20,036 bases of DNA from Acidimicrobiales bacterium (GTDB lineage: Bacteria > Actinomycetota > Acidimicrobiia > Acidimicrobiales > RAAP-2), in the NCBI GenBank assembly GCA_030044045.1, contig JASHWO010000121.1, forward strand, positions 1 through 20,036, written 5' to 3'. Made by a program: the position numbers and the translations under genes. The notes below the pieces were generated by a model that saw only the letters and a program-made list of their open reading frames with translations, had not been told where the DNA came from and did no database searches. Shown here piece by piece: positions 13,312 to 20,036 of the stretch (the stretch's first letter is position 1; every line of letters starts with the position of its first letter).

Positions 13312-14544
13312 TCATTCGCTGCGGAGGGCGTCGATGGGGGCGAGCCGGGCGGCCCGGGACGCCGGGTAGACGCCGAAGGTGAGGCCGATGGCGATGGCCA
13401 CCAGGAGCGCGCCGGCGCTGGCCGTCGCCGACATCGAGATCGGGTAGCCGATGGCATGCGGGAGGAGCGCCGTGCCGAGCAGCGCCAGGAGGGTCCCGAG
13501 GGCGCCCCCGGTCAGCCCGAGCACCGAGGCTTCCAGGAGGAACTGGCGACGGATGAGCTTGGGGGTGGCCCCGAGGGCCTTGCGCAGCCCGATCTCCCGG
13601 ATCCGCTCGGTGACCGACACCAGCATGATGTTCATCACCCCGATCCCCCCGACCAGCAGCGAGATGCCGGCGATGCCGCCCAGCAGGATGGTGAGGGTGC
13701 GGTCCACCGAGGTCGAGGTGGAGACGAGCGACGACTCCGAGGTGATGGTGAAGTCGGCGTCGGCCGATGTGGAGATCCCGTGCAGGGCCAGCAGCTCGGC
13801 GTCGGCCTCCTGGTAGGCGGCCGACAGGGTGGCGCCCGAGGTGGCCTGGACGAGGATGGAGGAGAGCGAGGTCGACCCGAAGATGCGCTGGGTGGCCGTG
13901 GTGATGGGCACCACCACCTGGTCGTCCTGGTTGGAGCCGGTCGATGTGGAGGAGGAGCCGACCGAGTTCAGCACGCCGATCACCGTCATGGGCACCCCGT
14001 CCACCTTGACGGACTGGCCCACCGGGTCCTCCCCGCTGAAGAGCTCGGAAGCCGTTGTGGGGCCGAGGACGGCCACGGCCGTCCCGTCGGTGACGTCCTG
14101 GTTGGTGATGAACCGTCCCTGGGTGACGCTGCGGCTGCGCACGGTCTCCCAGGCCGGCGTGGTCCCGTTGACTGTCGCCGTCCAGGTGGAGGACCCCGCC
14201 TCCAGCTCCTCCGAGGAGGAGGCCACCGGGGCCACCGCCTTGATGTCGGGGGCCACCGTCCTGGACCCGAGGGCGGTGGCGTTGGCCTCGGTGAGGGTGG
14301 AGGCCGAACCGAAGCCCTCGCGGACACCGCTCGAGGAGGTGGTGCTGCCGGGGGTGACGGTGAGCAGGTTCGTCCCCAGGGCATTGATCTCCGAGGAGAC
14401 CTGGTTCTGGGCACCCTGGCCGAGCCCGACGGTGAGGATGACGGCGGCGATCCCGATCATGATGCCCACCACGGTCAGCCCGGAGCGCAGCCGGTGGGTC
14501 CGGACGGCGTCGAGGCCGGTCCGCAGGGTCTCGAGCCAGGTCAT
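13312..14544 (-). CDS. MacB-like ABC transporter permease (FtsX family)
   Basis: A 410-residue protein whose ATG overlaps the ATPase stop as ATGA (14541-14544). Layout is the MacB/FtsX type with four membrane helices: TM1 at about 21-43 (LTVVGIMIGIAAVILTVGLG), a large extracellular domain at about 45-280, then TM2 (285-310), TM3 (338-362) and TM4 (375-396). Conserved family features are visible: LRSGLTVVGIMIGIAAVI, GGIGVMNIMLVSVTERIREIGLRKALGA (299-326, the coupling region) and YPASRAARLAPIDALR at the C-terminus. MacB-type transporters do not move substrate through the membrane. They transmit ATP-driven motion to a periplasmic or extracellular adaptor. Together with the ATPase (encoded as a separate gene, unlike E. 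coli MacB) it forms the core of this cassette. Confidence 0.94.
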   Translation of the reverse strand: MTWLETLRTGLDAVRTHRLRSGLTVVGIMIGIAAVILTVGLGQGAQNQVSSEINALGTNLLTVTPGSTTSSSGVREGFGSASTLTEANATALGSRTVAPDIKAVAPVASSSEELEAGSSTWTATVNGTTPAWETVRSRSVTQGRFITNQDVTDGTAVAVLGPTTASELFSGEDPVGQSVKVDGVPMTVIGVLNSVGSSSTSTGSNQDDQVVVPITTATQRIFGSTSLSSILVQATSGATLSAAYQEADAELLALHGISTSADADFTITSESSLVSTSTSVDRTLTILLGGIAGISLLVGGIGVMNIMLVSVTERIREIGLRKALGATPKLIRRQFLLEASVLGLTGGALGTLLALLGTALLPHAIGYPISMSATASAGALLVAIAIGLTFGVYPASRAARLAPIDALRSE

Positions 14545-15233
14545 CGGACGAGCTGCTCGTCTTTGGCCAGGAGGCCGTCACGGATGCGCAGGGTGCGCTC
14601 GGCCGCCCTCGCCACCTCGGCGTCGTGGGTGATGAGGACGATCGTCCGGCCGGCGACGTGCAGCTCGTCCAGGAGCCCCATGAGGTCGCCGGCGGACCGC
14701 GAGTCCAGGGCTCCGGTGGGCTCGTCGGCCAGGATCAGGTCGGGGTCGCTCACCAGCGCCCGGGCGATGGCCACCCGTTGCTGCTGACCGCCGGAGAGCT
14801 CACCCGGACGGTGGTCCACTCGGTCGCCGAGGCCGACCCGGCCGAGCGCGGCGATGGCCTGGGCCCGCCGTTCACCCCGGCCCACCCCGGCGTAGGTCAG
14901 CGGGACCTCGACATTGCGCCAGGCCGACAGCGAAGGGAGCAGGTTGAACTGCTGGAAGACAAAGCCGATGCGGCGGTTCCTGATGGAGGCCAGCGCCGTC
15001 TCGTCGAGGCCCCCCACCTGCTCTCCCGCCAGGTGGTAGGTGCCCGAGGTGGCCACGTCCAGGCAACCCAGGATGTGCATGAGGGTCGACTTTCCCGACC
15101 CCGACGGTCCCATGATGGCCACGTACTCGCCCTCGTCGATGGTCATGGTGATCCCCCGGAGGGCGGCCACGGCCAGGGACCCGGTACGGTAGACCTTGGT
15201 CACGCCGCGCAGTTCGATGACCGGCTCAGCCAC
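14541..15233 (-). CDS. ABC transporter ATPase subunit, MacB/LolD type
   Basis: A 230-residue protein. The GTG at 15233 overlaps the upstream adaptor's stop (GTGGCTGA). Although the frame is open further up, this start gives the normal subunit length with the N-terminus AEPVIELRGVTKVY. Walker A GPSGSGKST (42-50), Q-loop FVFQQFNLLP (Q94/Q95), signature LSGGQQQRVAIARAL (146-160), Walker B LILADEPTGALD (166-177) and switch H203 in ITHD are all intact. The 'EPTGALD' and 'FVFQQFNLLP' forms are typical of MacB/LolD-like ATPases. It hydrolyses ATP at the cytoplasmic face and pairs with the permease encoded directly after it with a 4-bp overlap. Confidence 0.95.
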   Translation of the reverse strand: MAEPVIELRGVTKVYRTGSLAVAALRGITMTIDEGEYVAIMGPSGSGKSTLMHILGCLDVATSGTYHLAGEQVGGLDETALASIRNRRIGFVFQQFNLLPSLSAWRNVEVPLTYAGVGRGERRAQAIAALGRVGLGDRVDHRPGELSGGQQQRVAIARALVSDPDLILADEPTGALDSRSAGDLMGLLDELHVAGRTIVLITHDAEVARAAERTLRIRDGLLAKDEQLVR

Positions 15234-16716
15234 CGAACCTGCCGCCTCCGGGGAAGCCGCCTCCCCTCGTGAAGCTGCCCCCGCCGGGGAAGCCACCGCC
15301 GCCGGGGAAGCCACCTGACTTGCTGCCTGTCCCGCCGAGGAGGTTGTGCCCGCCGGTTGATCCGGCCTTGAAGGTGACCACCTGCTCGAGCACCCTGTCG
15401 CCCGCCGTCAGGCCGCTCGTGATCTGGGTCTCCCCTGTCGACACCTGGCCGGTGGTGACCGCCCGGGTGACGTGCCTGCCCCCTGTCACCACGGTCACCT
15501 GGGCGTTGCCGCCCGCATAGGAGATGGCCCCGGTCGGCACCTCGACCACTGTGCTGAGCTCTTTGGTGATGATGGTCAGTGTCGAGGAGGCCCCGGCGTA
15601 GAGGCCGGTGGGCGTCCCGGTCACGTTCACCGTGACGGGGAACGAGGCGACCCCGGTCGACGAGGAGGCGATGAGCCCGACCGACGAGACCGTGCCGTAG
15701 TACGTGGCGGAGGACCCCGAGCTACCGGTGCTGCTGGTGCCCGACCCGGAGGGCGTGGTGCCGCTCGAGCCGCCAGCGCCGCCCAGGAGGGCAGCGAAGA
15801 AGCCGCCGGCGCCGGTGGCGCTGCTGGAGCTGCTGGAGAGGTCGATGGTGACCTGGTCTCCCTCCTTCACCTGGCCGATCTGGGTGTCGTCGACGGTGGT
15901 GCTGACCTTGTAGCTGTCGGTCGAGACCACCACGATCTGGGTCGACGAGGACGAGTCGCCCCCGGTGCCCGACGATCCGCCCGGATCGCTCGAGGATCCT
16001 CCGAACGTGCTCGCTGTCGAGCCCGACGACCCGTTCGAGCTCCCACCGCTGCCCCCCCCGGCGCCGCTGACCTGCTGGCCCACTGTGAGGTCGACCGAGG
16101 CCACCGTGCCGGCGATGGTGGAGGTGAGCGAGGCGTCGGCCAGGTCGGCGTTGGCCGTTGTGAGCTGGGACTGGGCCGAGGTGACCGCGGCCTTGTCGGA
16201 GAGGATCTGGCTTGTCGACGCCCCGTCGGCCTCGTCGCTCGACAGCTTGGCCTGGGCCGATGTCAGGCTGGCCTGCGCCGAGTCGACGGTGGCCTGGAGG
16301 GCCGAGGGGTCCACGGTGGCCAACACCTGGCCGGCGGTCACCGTCTGGCCGACGGAGACGTCCACGGCGGTCACCTTGCCCGAGACGGCGAAGTTCAGGT
16401 CGGCTTCGCTGGCTGGCTCGATGGTCCCCGATGCGGACACCGTCTGCTTCATCGTCCCGGTGGTGGCGGTCACCACCTCGGTGGTGGTGGTGAGGCCCGG
16501 CCCTGTCGACCCACTGGTGCCGAGCCAGACCCCGATCCCCGCGCCAGCGGCCAGGACGACCACCACGGCGGTGATGAGCAGGTTCCGCTTGCGCCGGGAC
16601 CGCGGGGGTGCCCCAGGCCCGTCGTCCCCGGCGAACGCGGGGATCTCCGCCGTGGGCTCACCGTCGGTCGCCCCGCCGGCCGCCTCGGAGGCGGCCGCCA
16701 CGTCATGAGAGGCCAT
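15226..16716 (-). CDS. MacA/HlyD-like membrane fusion (adaptor) protein, first gene of the export operon
   Basis: A 496-residue protein from ATG 16716. A longer frame to 16773 exists but would run through the dyad and has no ribosome-binding site. Cytoplasmic N-terminus of about 44 residues ending SRRKR, then membrane helix 45-66. First lipoyl half at 104-135 (DLNFAVSGKVTAVDVSVGQTVTAGQVLATVD), a short helical hairpin at about 136-195, and second lipoyl half at 199-217 (STIAGTVASVDLTVGQQVSG). A Ser/Gly insert (218-258) precedes a beta-barrel with IVVVSTDSYKVSTTVDDTQIGQVKEGDQV. A second Ser/Gly insert sits at 295-336. The membrane-proximal domain ends near 450. The tail 458-496 is Gly/Phe/Pro-rich and ends GGGFPGGGRFGG, the same as the other adaptor. 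Its stop overlaps the ATPase start. Confidence 0.9.
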   Translation of the reverse strand: MASHDVAAASEAAGGATDGEPTAEIPAFAGDDGPGAPPRSRRKRNLLITAVVVVLAAGAGIGVWLGTSGSTGPGLTTTTEVVTATTGTMKQTVSASGTIEPASEADLNFAVSGKVTAVDVSVGQTVTAGQVLATVDPSALQATVDSAQASLTSAQAKLSSDEADGASTSQILSDKAAVTSAQSQLTTANADLADASLTSTIAGTVASVDLTVGQQVSGAGGGSGGSSNGSSGSTASTFGGSSSDPGGSSGTGGDSSSSTQIVVVSTDSYKVSTTVDDTQIGQVKEGDQVTIDLSSSSSSATGAGGFFAALLGGAGGSSGTTPSGSGTSSTGSSGSSATYYGTVSSVGLIASSSTGVASFPVTVNVTGTPTGLYAGASSTLTIITKELSTVVEVPTGAISYAGGNAQVTVVTGGRHVTRAVTTGQVSTGETQITSGLTAGDRVLEQVVTFKAGSTGGHNLLGGTGSKSGGFPGGGGFPGGGSFTRGGGFPGGGRFGG

Positions 16717-16719
16717 GGA

Positions 16720-16745
16720 CGACAGGTAAGCCCGTAAACCTGTCG
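16720..16745. promoter_or_regulatory. Operator-like dyad CGACAGGT - 10 nt - ACCTGTCG
   Basis: Perfect 8-bp arms around a 10-nt centre (AAGCCCGTAA on the plus strand), starting 3 bp upstream of the ATG at 16716. It occupies the place where a ribosome-binding site or core promoter of the export operon would lie. Length and symmetry fit a dimeric repressor site of TetR type, or an RNA hairpin controlling initiation. No regulator gene is present in the window. Confidence 0.55.
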
Positions 16746-16817
16746 ATAGGCTGAAGAGCTCGTATGCCCCCACTAAGAATTCGGGAGTCCGCAGCGATCA
16801 GAGCCGCGGCTTCGCCC

Positions 16818-16823
16818 TAGGGT
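16818..16823 (+). promoter_or_regulatory. Possible -10 element TAGGGT for a leaderless GH43-like mRNA
   Basis: TAGGGT ends exactly 6 nt before ATG 16830, so transcription would start at the A of the start codon. No Shine-Dalgarno sequence is present between them. Confidence 0.45.
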
Positions 16824-16829
16824 CTCACC

Positions 16830-17831
16830 ATGAACCGACCGGCGTGGCCGAGGGGTCGACAGCTCGGCCTCGCGGTGGCGCTGCTGGCGGCGTCGGTCGC
16901 CACTGCCGGCGTCGGGCCGGCCGGTGCCGCCGTCCATCGGGTCCAGTTGGCGTCGTCGGTCGCTGACGGTCCGGTCTACAAAGGCGACGTCGCAGACCCG
17001 ACGGTCCTGGTGGCGGGCGGGACCTACTACGCGTACGCCACCAATACCGGCGAGGAGAACGTGCCGGTGATCGAGTCGACCGACCTCGTCCACTGGAAAG
17101 CGGTAGGAGACGTCATGCCCATCCTGCCTCCCTGGGCCGAGGAAGGGTTCACCTGGTCTCCTTCGGTGGTGGCGGACCGTGGCGGTGGTTACGAGCTGTT
17201 CTTCAGCGCCTACGACCGGACGGTGGGCCACGAGTGCATCGGCCGGGCGACGGGACCTTCTCCCCTGGGGCCGTTCGTCGACGACCAGCAGCACCCCTTC
17301 CTCTGCCAGACAGCACTGGGCGGCGCCATCGATCCGTCCGTGTACTCGGCTCATGGCGTCGACGAGCTCGTATGGAAGAGCGACGGCGAGGAAGGGCAGC
17401 ATCAGGAGATCTGGGCGGAGCAACTGGGCGCCGGGGACGAGACCCTGGTTGGGAGCCCCGTCCTCCTGTTGGCGGCGAACCAGCCCTGGGAGGACGGCAT
17501 CGTGGAGGGACCGACGCTGGCGCTGGTGGGAAATTCCCTCTACCTCTTCTTCAGCGGCAACAAGTGGACATCCGCCGAGTACGCCATCGGTGCGGTGACC
17601 TGTTCGTCGCCGCTCGGGCCCTGCGCCGCCGCCGGGCCGGCGCCGCTCCTGAGCTCCACGGCATCAGCGCTGGGGCCAGGCGGTCCCGCCATCTTCTCCG
17701 TCGGGCAGCAGGCAGTGCTGGCCTACGCAGCCTGGCCGAACGACGGTACGGGCCAGCCGGCCGGCAGCAGAGCGCTCTACCTGGCCACGGTGTCCGTCTC
17801 GGCGACAGGCACCATCTCGGTGCGGACCTGA
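16830..17831 (+). CDS. Secreted GH43-like five-bladed beta-propeller glycosidase
   Basis: A 333-residue protein from ATG 16830. Signal peptide at residues 1-34 (basic MNRPAWPRGRQ, hydrophobic LGLAVALLAASVATAG, cleavage near AGAA). The mature part follows the GH43/GH117-type propeller pattern: GDVADPTVLVAGGTYYAYAT with D56 as likely base, FTWSPSVVAD (107-116), GAIDPSVY with D168 as likely pKa modulator, and VEGPTL with E226 as likely acid. The three carboxylates fall at the expected spacing, so activity is plausible on arabino-, xylo- or galacto-linked sugars; specificity is not readable. Cysteines C136/C159 and C258/C265 may form disulfides. It converges on the GH92-like gene with 25 bp between, and is divergent from the export operon. 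Confidence 0.85.
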   Translation: MNRPAWPRGRQLGLAVALLAASVATAGVGPAGAAVHRVQLASSVADGPVYKGDVADPTVLVAGGTYYAYATNTGEENVPVIESTDLVHWKAVGDVMPILPPWAEEGFTWSPSVVADRGGGYELFFSAYDRTVGHECIGRATGPSPLGPFVDDQQHPFLCQTALGGAIDPSVYSAHGVDELVWKSDGEEGQHQEIWAEQLGAGDETLVGSPVLLLAANQPWEDGIVEGPTLALVGNSLYLFFSGNKWTSAEYAIGAVTCSSPLGPCAAAGPAPLLSSTASALGPGGPAIFSVGQQAVLAYAAWPNDGTGQPAGSRALYLATVSVSATGTISVRT

Positions 17832-17856
17832 GCGGGCAGCCCGGCCGTCCAGGGCG

Positions 17857-20036
17857 TCAGGAGGTGGCGCCCCCCGACTGCACCACCAGGGTCACCGGCG
17901 GCACCGGGCCCGAGCCCCCGGGATCGGTGAAGGCCACGTGCAGGTCGTAGGTGCCGGCGCCCGAGGCCGAAACGCGTACCGTGGTGGTGGCCCGACCGAA
18001 ACGGCCACCCTTCGTCTCGGGACCCAGGGTGAGGCGGCCGGACGCCGGCTCCACGGTGACCCCGCTGGGCGCGCTGGCCTTCCAGGTGAGCGTCACCGGG
18101 CCGGCCGTGCCGGACTGGGCGCCGATGGTGACCGGCGTCGTCGCCCCCGGCGCCACTGTCACCGTCCCGCTGGGCTCCACGAACCCCACCGCGCCGGCGG
18201 CCCCTGTGCCGTACGACGGCGGGGCGTCGGCCGGGCTCGCCCCCCACGACGTGTCCGGCTTCGAGGAGAGCGAGAGGTCGAGGGTCCCTCCGGTGCGCAG
18301 GATGCTCGACGGCAGCCAGGGACGGTCGAGCGCCGCCGCCGGCCCCGAGCCGAGGGCGAGCCGGGCCGAGCGCACGTAGACGCCCGGCGTGCCCTTCGAC
18401 GTCTCGCGGAGCACCCGGCCGCCGGCCAGGTGGACGGTGACGCTGGAGAACTCCGGGCTGGCCATGGCCAGGTCGGCGGAGCCCGGGGTCACCGGGTAGA
18501 GGCCGATGGCCGCCCACACGTACCACGACGACATGGCCCCCAGGTCGTCGTTGCCCGGCTCGCCCCCCGGCGTGAGCGAGTAGTCGGTGGTGGCGATGGA
18601 CCGCACGGTGGCCGCGGCCTTCCAGGGCTCGCCGGCGTAGTCGTACTCCCAAGGCACCCAGAGGTCGGGCTCGTTGCCCGACCAGTCGTAGGGCAGCCAG
18701 GGGCCGGCGTTGGTCTGCTGGAAGAAAGTGTCCAGGTCATGGTCGGCGGCGGCGTCGCCGCCCATGAGGGCGAAGAGGCCGGCCAGGTCCTGGGGGACGC
18801 TCCAGGTGTACTGGATGGCGTTGCCCTCGGCGAAGCCCTGCTGGTAGAGGTTCAGGGCGATGGCCGACTCGCTCAGGTACTGCATGGCCGGGCCGGCCGG
18901 GAAGGCGCCGTCGGTCAGCCGGGCCTGGACGTAGCCGGTCGACGGGTTGAACAGGTCCTGCCAGCGCTGGGCCCCGGCCGTCATGCGCCTGGCCGCCGAC
19001 CGGTCCCCCAGGGCCTTCGCCACCTGGGCCACGGCGAAGTCGTCGATGGCGTACTCCAGGGTCTCGGAGGCCCCGATGGTCTCCCCCAGGGAGAAGGGAT
19101 CGACGGCTGTCTGGGGGACGTAGCCGAGCGACTCGAATGTGGCCAGGTTCGGCCGCTCCACCGCCTGGTTCGGGCTGTCGGTGGCGGTCCCCGGCACCTC
19201 GGCCCCCTTCACCATGGCGGCCAGGGCGGCCTTCACGTCGAACCCCCGCACCCCGAAGGCGTAGGCGTCGGCGATGATCGGGTCCGCGGCGTCGGCGTCC
19301 ATGGTCCGGGCGTCCTGGCCGGCCACCTCCCAGACGGGCAGCCAGCCGCCCTGGGTGGCGTCGTTGACCAGGGACTGCATCATTGTCGACACGGCCTGCT
19401 GGTCGATCATCGAGAGCAGGGGGATCTCCGAGCGGTAGATGTCCCACTCCGAGTAGTTGGCGTACTGCACCCGGCCGTGGGTGTCGTGGACCTTGCCGTC
19501 GGCCCCCACGTACTGCCCGTCGTCGTCACTGAAGACGGACGGCTCGAGCAGTGAGTGGTAGAGGGCGGTGTAGAGCTCCTGCTGCTCGATGTGGGTCCCC
19601 CCCTGGACGCCGATCCGGCCGAGCATCGAGTTCCAGGAAGCGGTGGCCCGGGCCTCGACCCGGGGCAGGCTCCACCCTGGATCCTCGGCTCGCAGGTTGG
19701 CGGCGGCGTTGGCCAGGCTCACGTAGGAGATGCCCACCTTCATGGTGACGGCCCGGTCCGGGGTGGTGCCGAAGGTCAGCCACGCCCCGCAGTCCACCCC
19801 GGTCCCGCCGGCGCACTGCGAGGAACCGGGCGACGACCCGCTGGATTGCCAGGTCCCGTAGCTGGCGAAGGGCCGGTTGAACGTGGCCACGAAGTGCAGG
19901 GTGTACGTCGTCGGCGTTGTGCAGAAGTACCCGCTGGTGACCGAGCCCTCGATCTCGTCCGACCCCACCACCTCCACCGACGATGTGCCGACGAACGACT
20001 GGCTCCCGCTGACCTTGAAGAGCAGGTTGCCCTGGC
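17857..20036 (-). CDS. GH92 alpha-mannosidase-like protein with C-terminal NEW3-type domain, 5' end outside window
   Basis: At least 726 residues; the frame is still open at the window edge (visible start ...QGNLLFKVSGSQSFVGTSS), so the signal peptide and part of the N-terminal beta domain are missing. GH92 hallmarks are clear: YANYSEWDIYRSEIPLLSMI (around 19420-19465), WLPVWEVAGQDARTM, an (alpha/alpha)6 barrel region, and GGEPGNDDLGAMSSWYVWAAIGLYPVTPG (around 18480-18565), which carries the catalytic acid residues and the calcium-site neighbourhood. The family cleaves alpha-mannosidic bonds of mannans and glycans outside the cell with Ca2+. The last about 110 residues (PSGTVTVAPGATTPVTIGAQ ... 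GTYDLHVAFTD) form an Ig-like NEW3/NPCBM-associated type domain. Two cysteine pairs near the visible N-terminus fit a secreted protein. Confidence 0.92.
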   Translation of the reverse strand, partial: QGNLLFKVSGSQSFVGTSSVEVVGSDEIEGSVTSGYFCTTPTTYTLHFVATFNRPFASYGTWQSSGSSPGSSQCAGGTGVDCGAWLTFGTTPDRAVTMKVGISYVSLANAAANLRAEDPGWSLPRVEARATASWNSMLGRIGVQGGTHIEQQELYTALYHSLLEPSVFSDDDGQYVGADGKVHDTHGRVQYANYSEWDIYRSEIPLLSMIDQQAVSTMMQSLVNDATQGGWLPVWEVAGQDARTMDADAADPIIADAYAFGVRGFDVKAALAAMVKGAEVPGTATDSPNQAVERPNLATFESLGYVPQTAVDPFSLGETIGASETLEYAIDDFAVAQVAKALGDRSAARRMTAGAQRWQDLFNPSTGYVQARLTDGAFPAGPAMQYLSESAIALNLYQQGFAEGNAIQYTWSVPQDLAGLFALMGGDAAADHDLDTFFQQTNAGPWLPYDWSGNEPDLWVPWEYDYAGEPWKAAATVRSIATTDYSLTPGGEPGNDDLGAMSSWYVWAAIGLYPVTPGSADLAMASPEFSSVTVHLAGGRVLRETSKGTPGVYVRSARLALGSGPAAALDRPWLPSSILRTGGTLDLSLSSKPDTSWGASPADAPPSYGTGAAGAVGFVEPSGTVTVAPGATTPVTIGAQSGTAGPVTLTWKASAPSGVTVEPASGRLTLGPETKGGRFGRATTTVRVSASGAGTYDLHVAFTDPGGSGPVPPVTLVVQSGGATS

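Noticed and set aside
12314..14581. Continuous 755-codon minus-strand frame covering the permease region and the DUF5666-like gene
   Set aside because: The upstream part is the wrong frame of the permease (basic low-complexity product). The real DUF5666-like start is ATG 13234 with AGGAG and a signal peptide.

Overview
The window is a GC-rich stretch (roughly 70% by eye) with densely packed genes, many GTG and TTG starts, TANNNT -10-like boxes placed almost on the start codon, and secreted Ser/Thr/Gly-rich proteins. This fits an actinobacterium. The mix of conserved small proteins suggests an Acidimicrobiia-like lineage, but that placement is inference and no rRNA or other marker gene is present.

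Left block (1-4056, all minus strand, transcribed right to left): a secreted, C-terminally anchored surface protein whose signal-peptide region is split by a run of eight C; a beta-propeller-like lipoprotein; a large GT-C type membrane glycosyltransferase with a C-terminal Ig-like extension; and the first 82 codons of a second polytopic membrane protein. The last two overlap at GTGA. This looks like a cell-envelope operon. It is preceded by about 580 bp of non-coding sequence (4057-4637) containing inverted repeats.

Middle block (4638-10310): a P-loop nucleotide-kinase-like domain fused through a Pro/Gly/Ala linker to a ParB/sulfiredoxin-like domain (minus). Divergent from it are a phytanoyl-CoA dioxygenase family gene followed 4 bp later by a GH13 alpha-glucosidase-type enzyme, and then a small four-cysteine protein with HiPIP-like spacing (all plus). 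Convergent to these on the minus strand are a SpoU/TrmH-type RNA 2'-O-methyltransferase, a 125-residue hypothetical protein and a 102-residue conserved protein with a C-x3-H / C-P-V-G-x-H-W pattern.

Right-centre block (10423-16716, minus strand): a five-gene export cassette, transcribed in the order adaptor - ABC ATPase - MacB-like permease - secreted tandem-DUF5666-like protein - second adaptor. Three of the four junctions overlap. The two adaptors end in the same 12 residues (GGGFPGGGRFGG), and the secreted protein between them carries related FPGGG repeats. A perfect 8+8 bp dyad lies 3 bp upstream of the first start codon. This cassette is the best candidate here for a poorly described system.

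Right end (16830-20036): a secreted GH43/five-bladed-propeller glycosidase-like protein (plus) converges on a GH92 alpha-mannosidase-like protein (minus) that runs out of the window at its 5' end. No tRNA, rRNA, CRISPR array, insertion sequence or phage gene was seen.
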